NCBI GenBank assembly: GCA_003476475.1
Contig: DMUD01000309.1
Coordinates: 1 to 5,935, forward strand
DNA: 5,935 nt
DNA from: Cytophagales bacterium
GTDB lineage: Bacteria; Bacteroidota; Bacteroidia; Cytophagales; UBA9547
Direction: 5' to 3'
Shown here: positions 5,851 to 5,935 of the stretch, in pieces
How the letters are laid out: each line of letters opens with the position of its first letter
Numbering within the stretch: position 1 is the stretch's first letter
Notes under the pieces: model-generated
Seen by the model: the letters and a program-made list of their open reading frames with translations, nothing else
The model's database searches: none
Told to the model about the DNA's origin: nothing
Program-made: the position numbers and the translations under genes

Positions 5851-5935
5851 CTAGTTGCTTTTTATCATCTGCAAAATGCTGTCCAAATATTGCCTATCGT
5901 TTGCAAGACGAGGGACTTTGTTTTGGCCGCCCAAT
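5851..5935 (-). CDS. C-terminal end of an unidentified minus-strand gene (partial)
   Basis: Reading into the window from the right edge on the minus strand, one frame is open for 27 codons and ends with TAG at 5853-5851. The peptide begins LGGQNKVPRLANDRQYLDS and continues ILQMIKSN. It has an ordinary soluble composition and codon use like its neighbours. I do not recognise the family. It is convergent with the permease gene, 85 bases away. The short length means it could be chance, but the natural-looking peptide and the otherwise gene-free edge favour a real gene end. Confidence 0.55.
   Translation of the reverse strand, partial: LGGQNKVPRLANDRQYLDSILQMIKSN

Noticed and set aside
5836..5855. 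Inverted repeat ACTAG/CTAGT with a 10-base loop followed by a short T run, as a possible terminator after the permease
   Set aside because: The stem is only 5 bp and AT-rich, and it extends into the stop codon of the convergent gene; too weak to call.

Overview
The window looks like a chromosomal segment from a member of the Bacteroidota, probably near the Cytophagales or Sphingobacteriales. Three things suggest this: the moderately AT-rich coding style with almost no Shine-Dalgarno sequences, the type of the sigma factor and of the two small proteins, and a DppC-like permease with a long extracytoplasmic insert. The assignment rests on remembered family resemblance, not on a search. No rRNA, tRNA, insertion sequence or CRISPR array is visible.

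Left part, minus strand (1-1242): the start of a respiratory complex I gene block. nuoI comes first and is joined directly (stop codon abutting start codon) to nuoJ, which runs off the left edge. NuoI has a normal core with two 4Fe-4S clusters, followed by an unusually long Lys/Pro-rich tail that carries three near-identical 12-residue repeats.

Middle (1243-1415): a compact divergent intergenic region. It holds candidate Bacteroidota-type promoters facing both ways and two copies of an ATATG-S-CATAW palindrome, one about 30 bases in front of each gene start.

Right part, plus strand (1416-5765): six tightly packed genes that overlap or sit within 3 bases of each other, which indicates one operon. 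In order they are an RNA polymerase sigma-70 family (ECF-like) factor, a 64-residue small protein, an integral membrane protein of the LPG-synthase-TM/flippase-like family, a membrane-anchored family 2 glycosyltransferase with a QxxRW motif, an 84-residue soluble protein of unknown function, and a DppC/OppC-type ABC permease. The membrane protein and the glycosyltransferase are a plausible functional pair for making or exporting an envelope glycolipid or glycan. The sigma factor at the head may autoregulate the set. The permease may simply be co-transcribed.

Right edge (5766-5935): a short convergent intergenic gap, then the last codons of a minus-strand gene that enters from beyond the window and was not identified.
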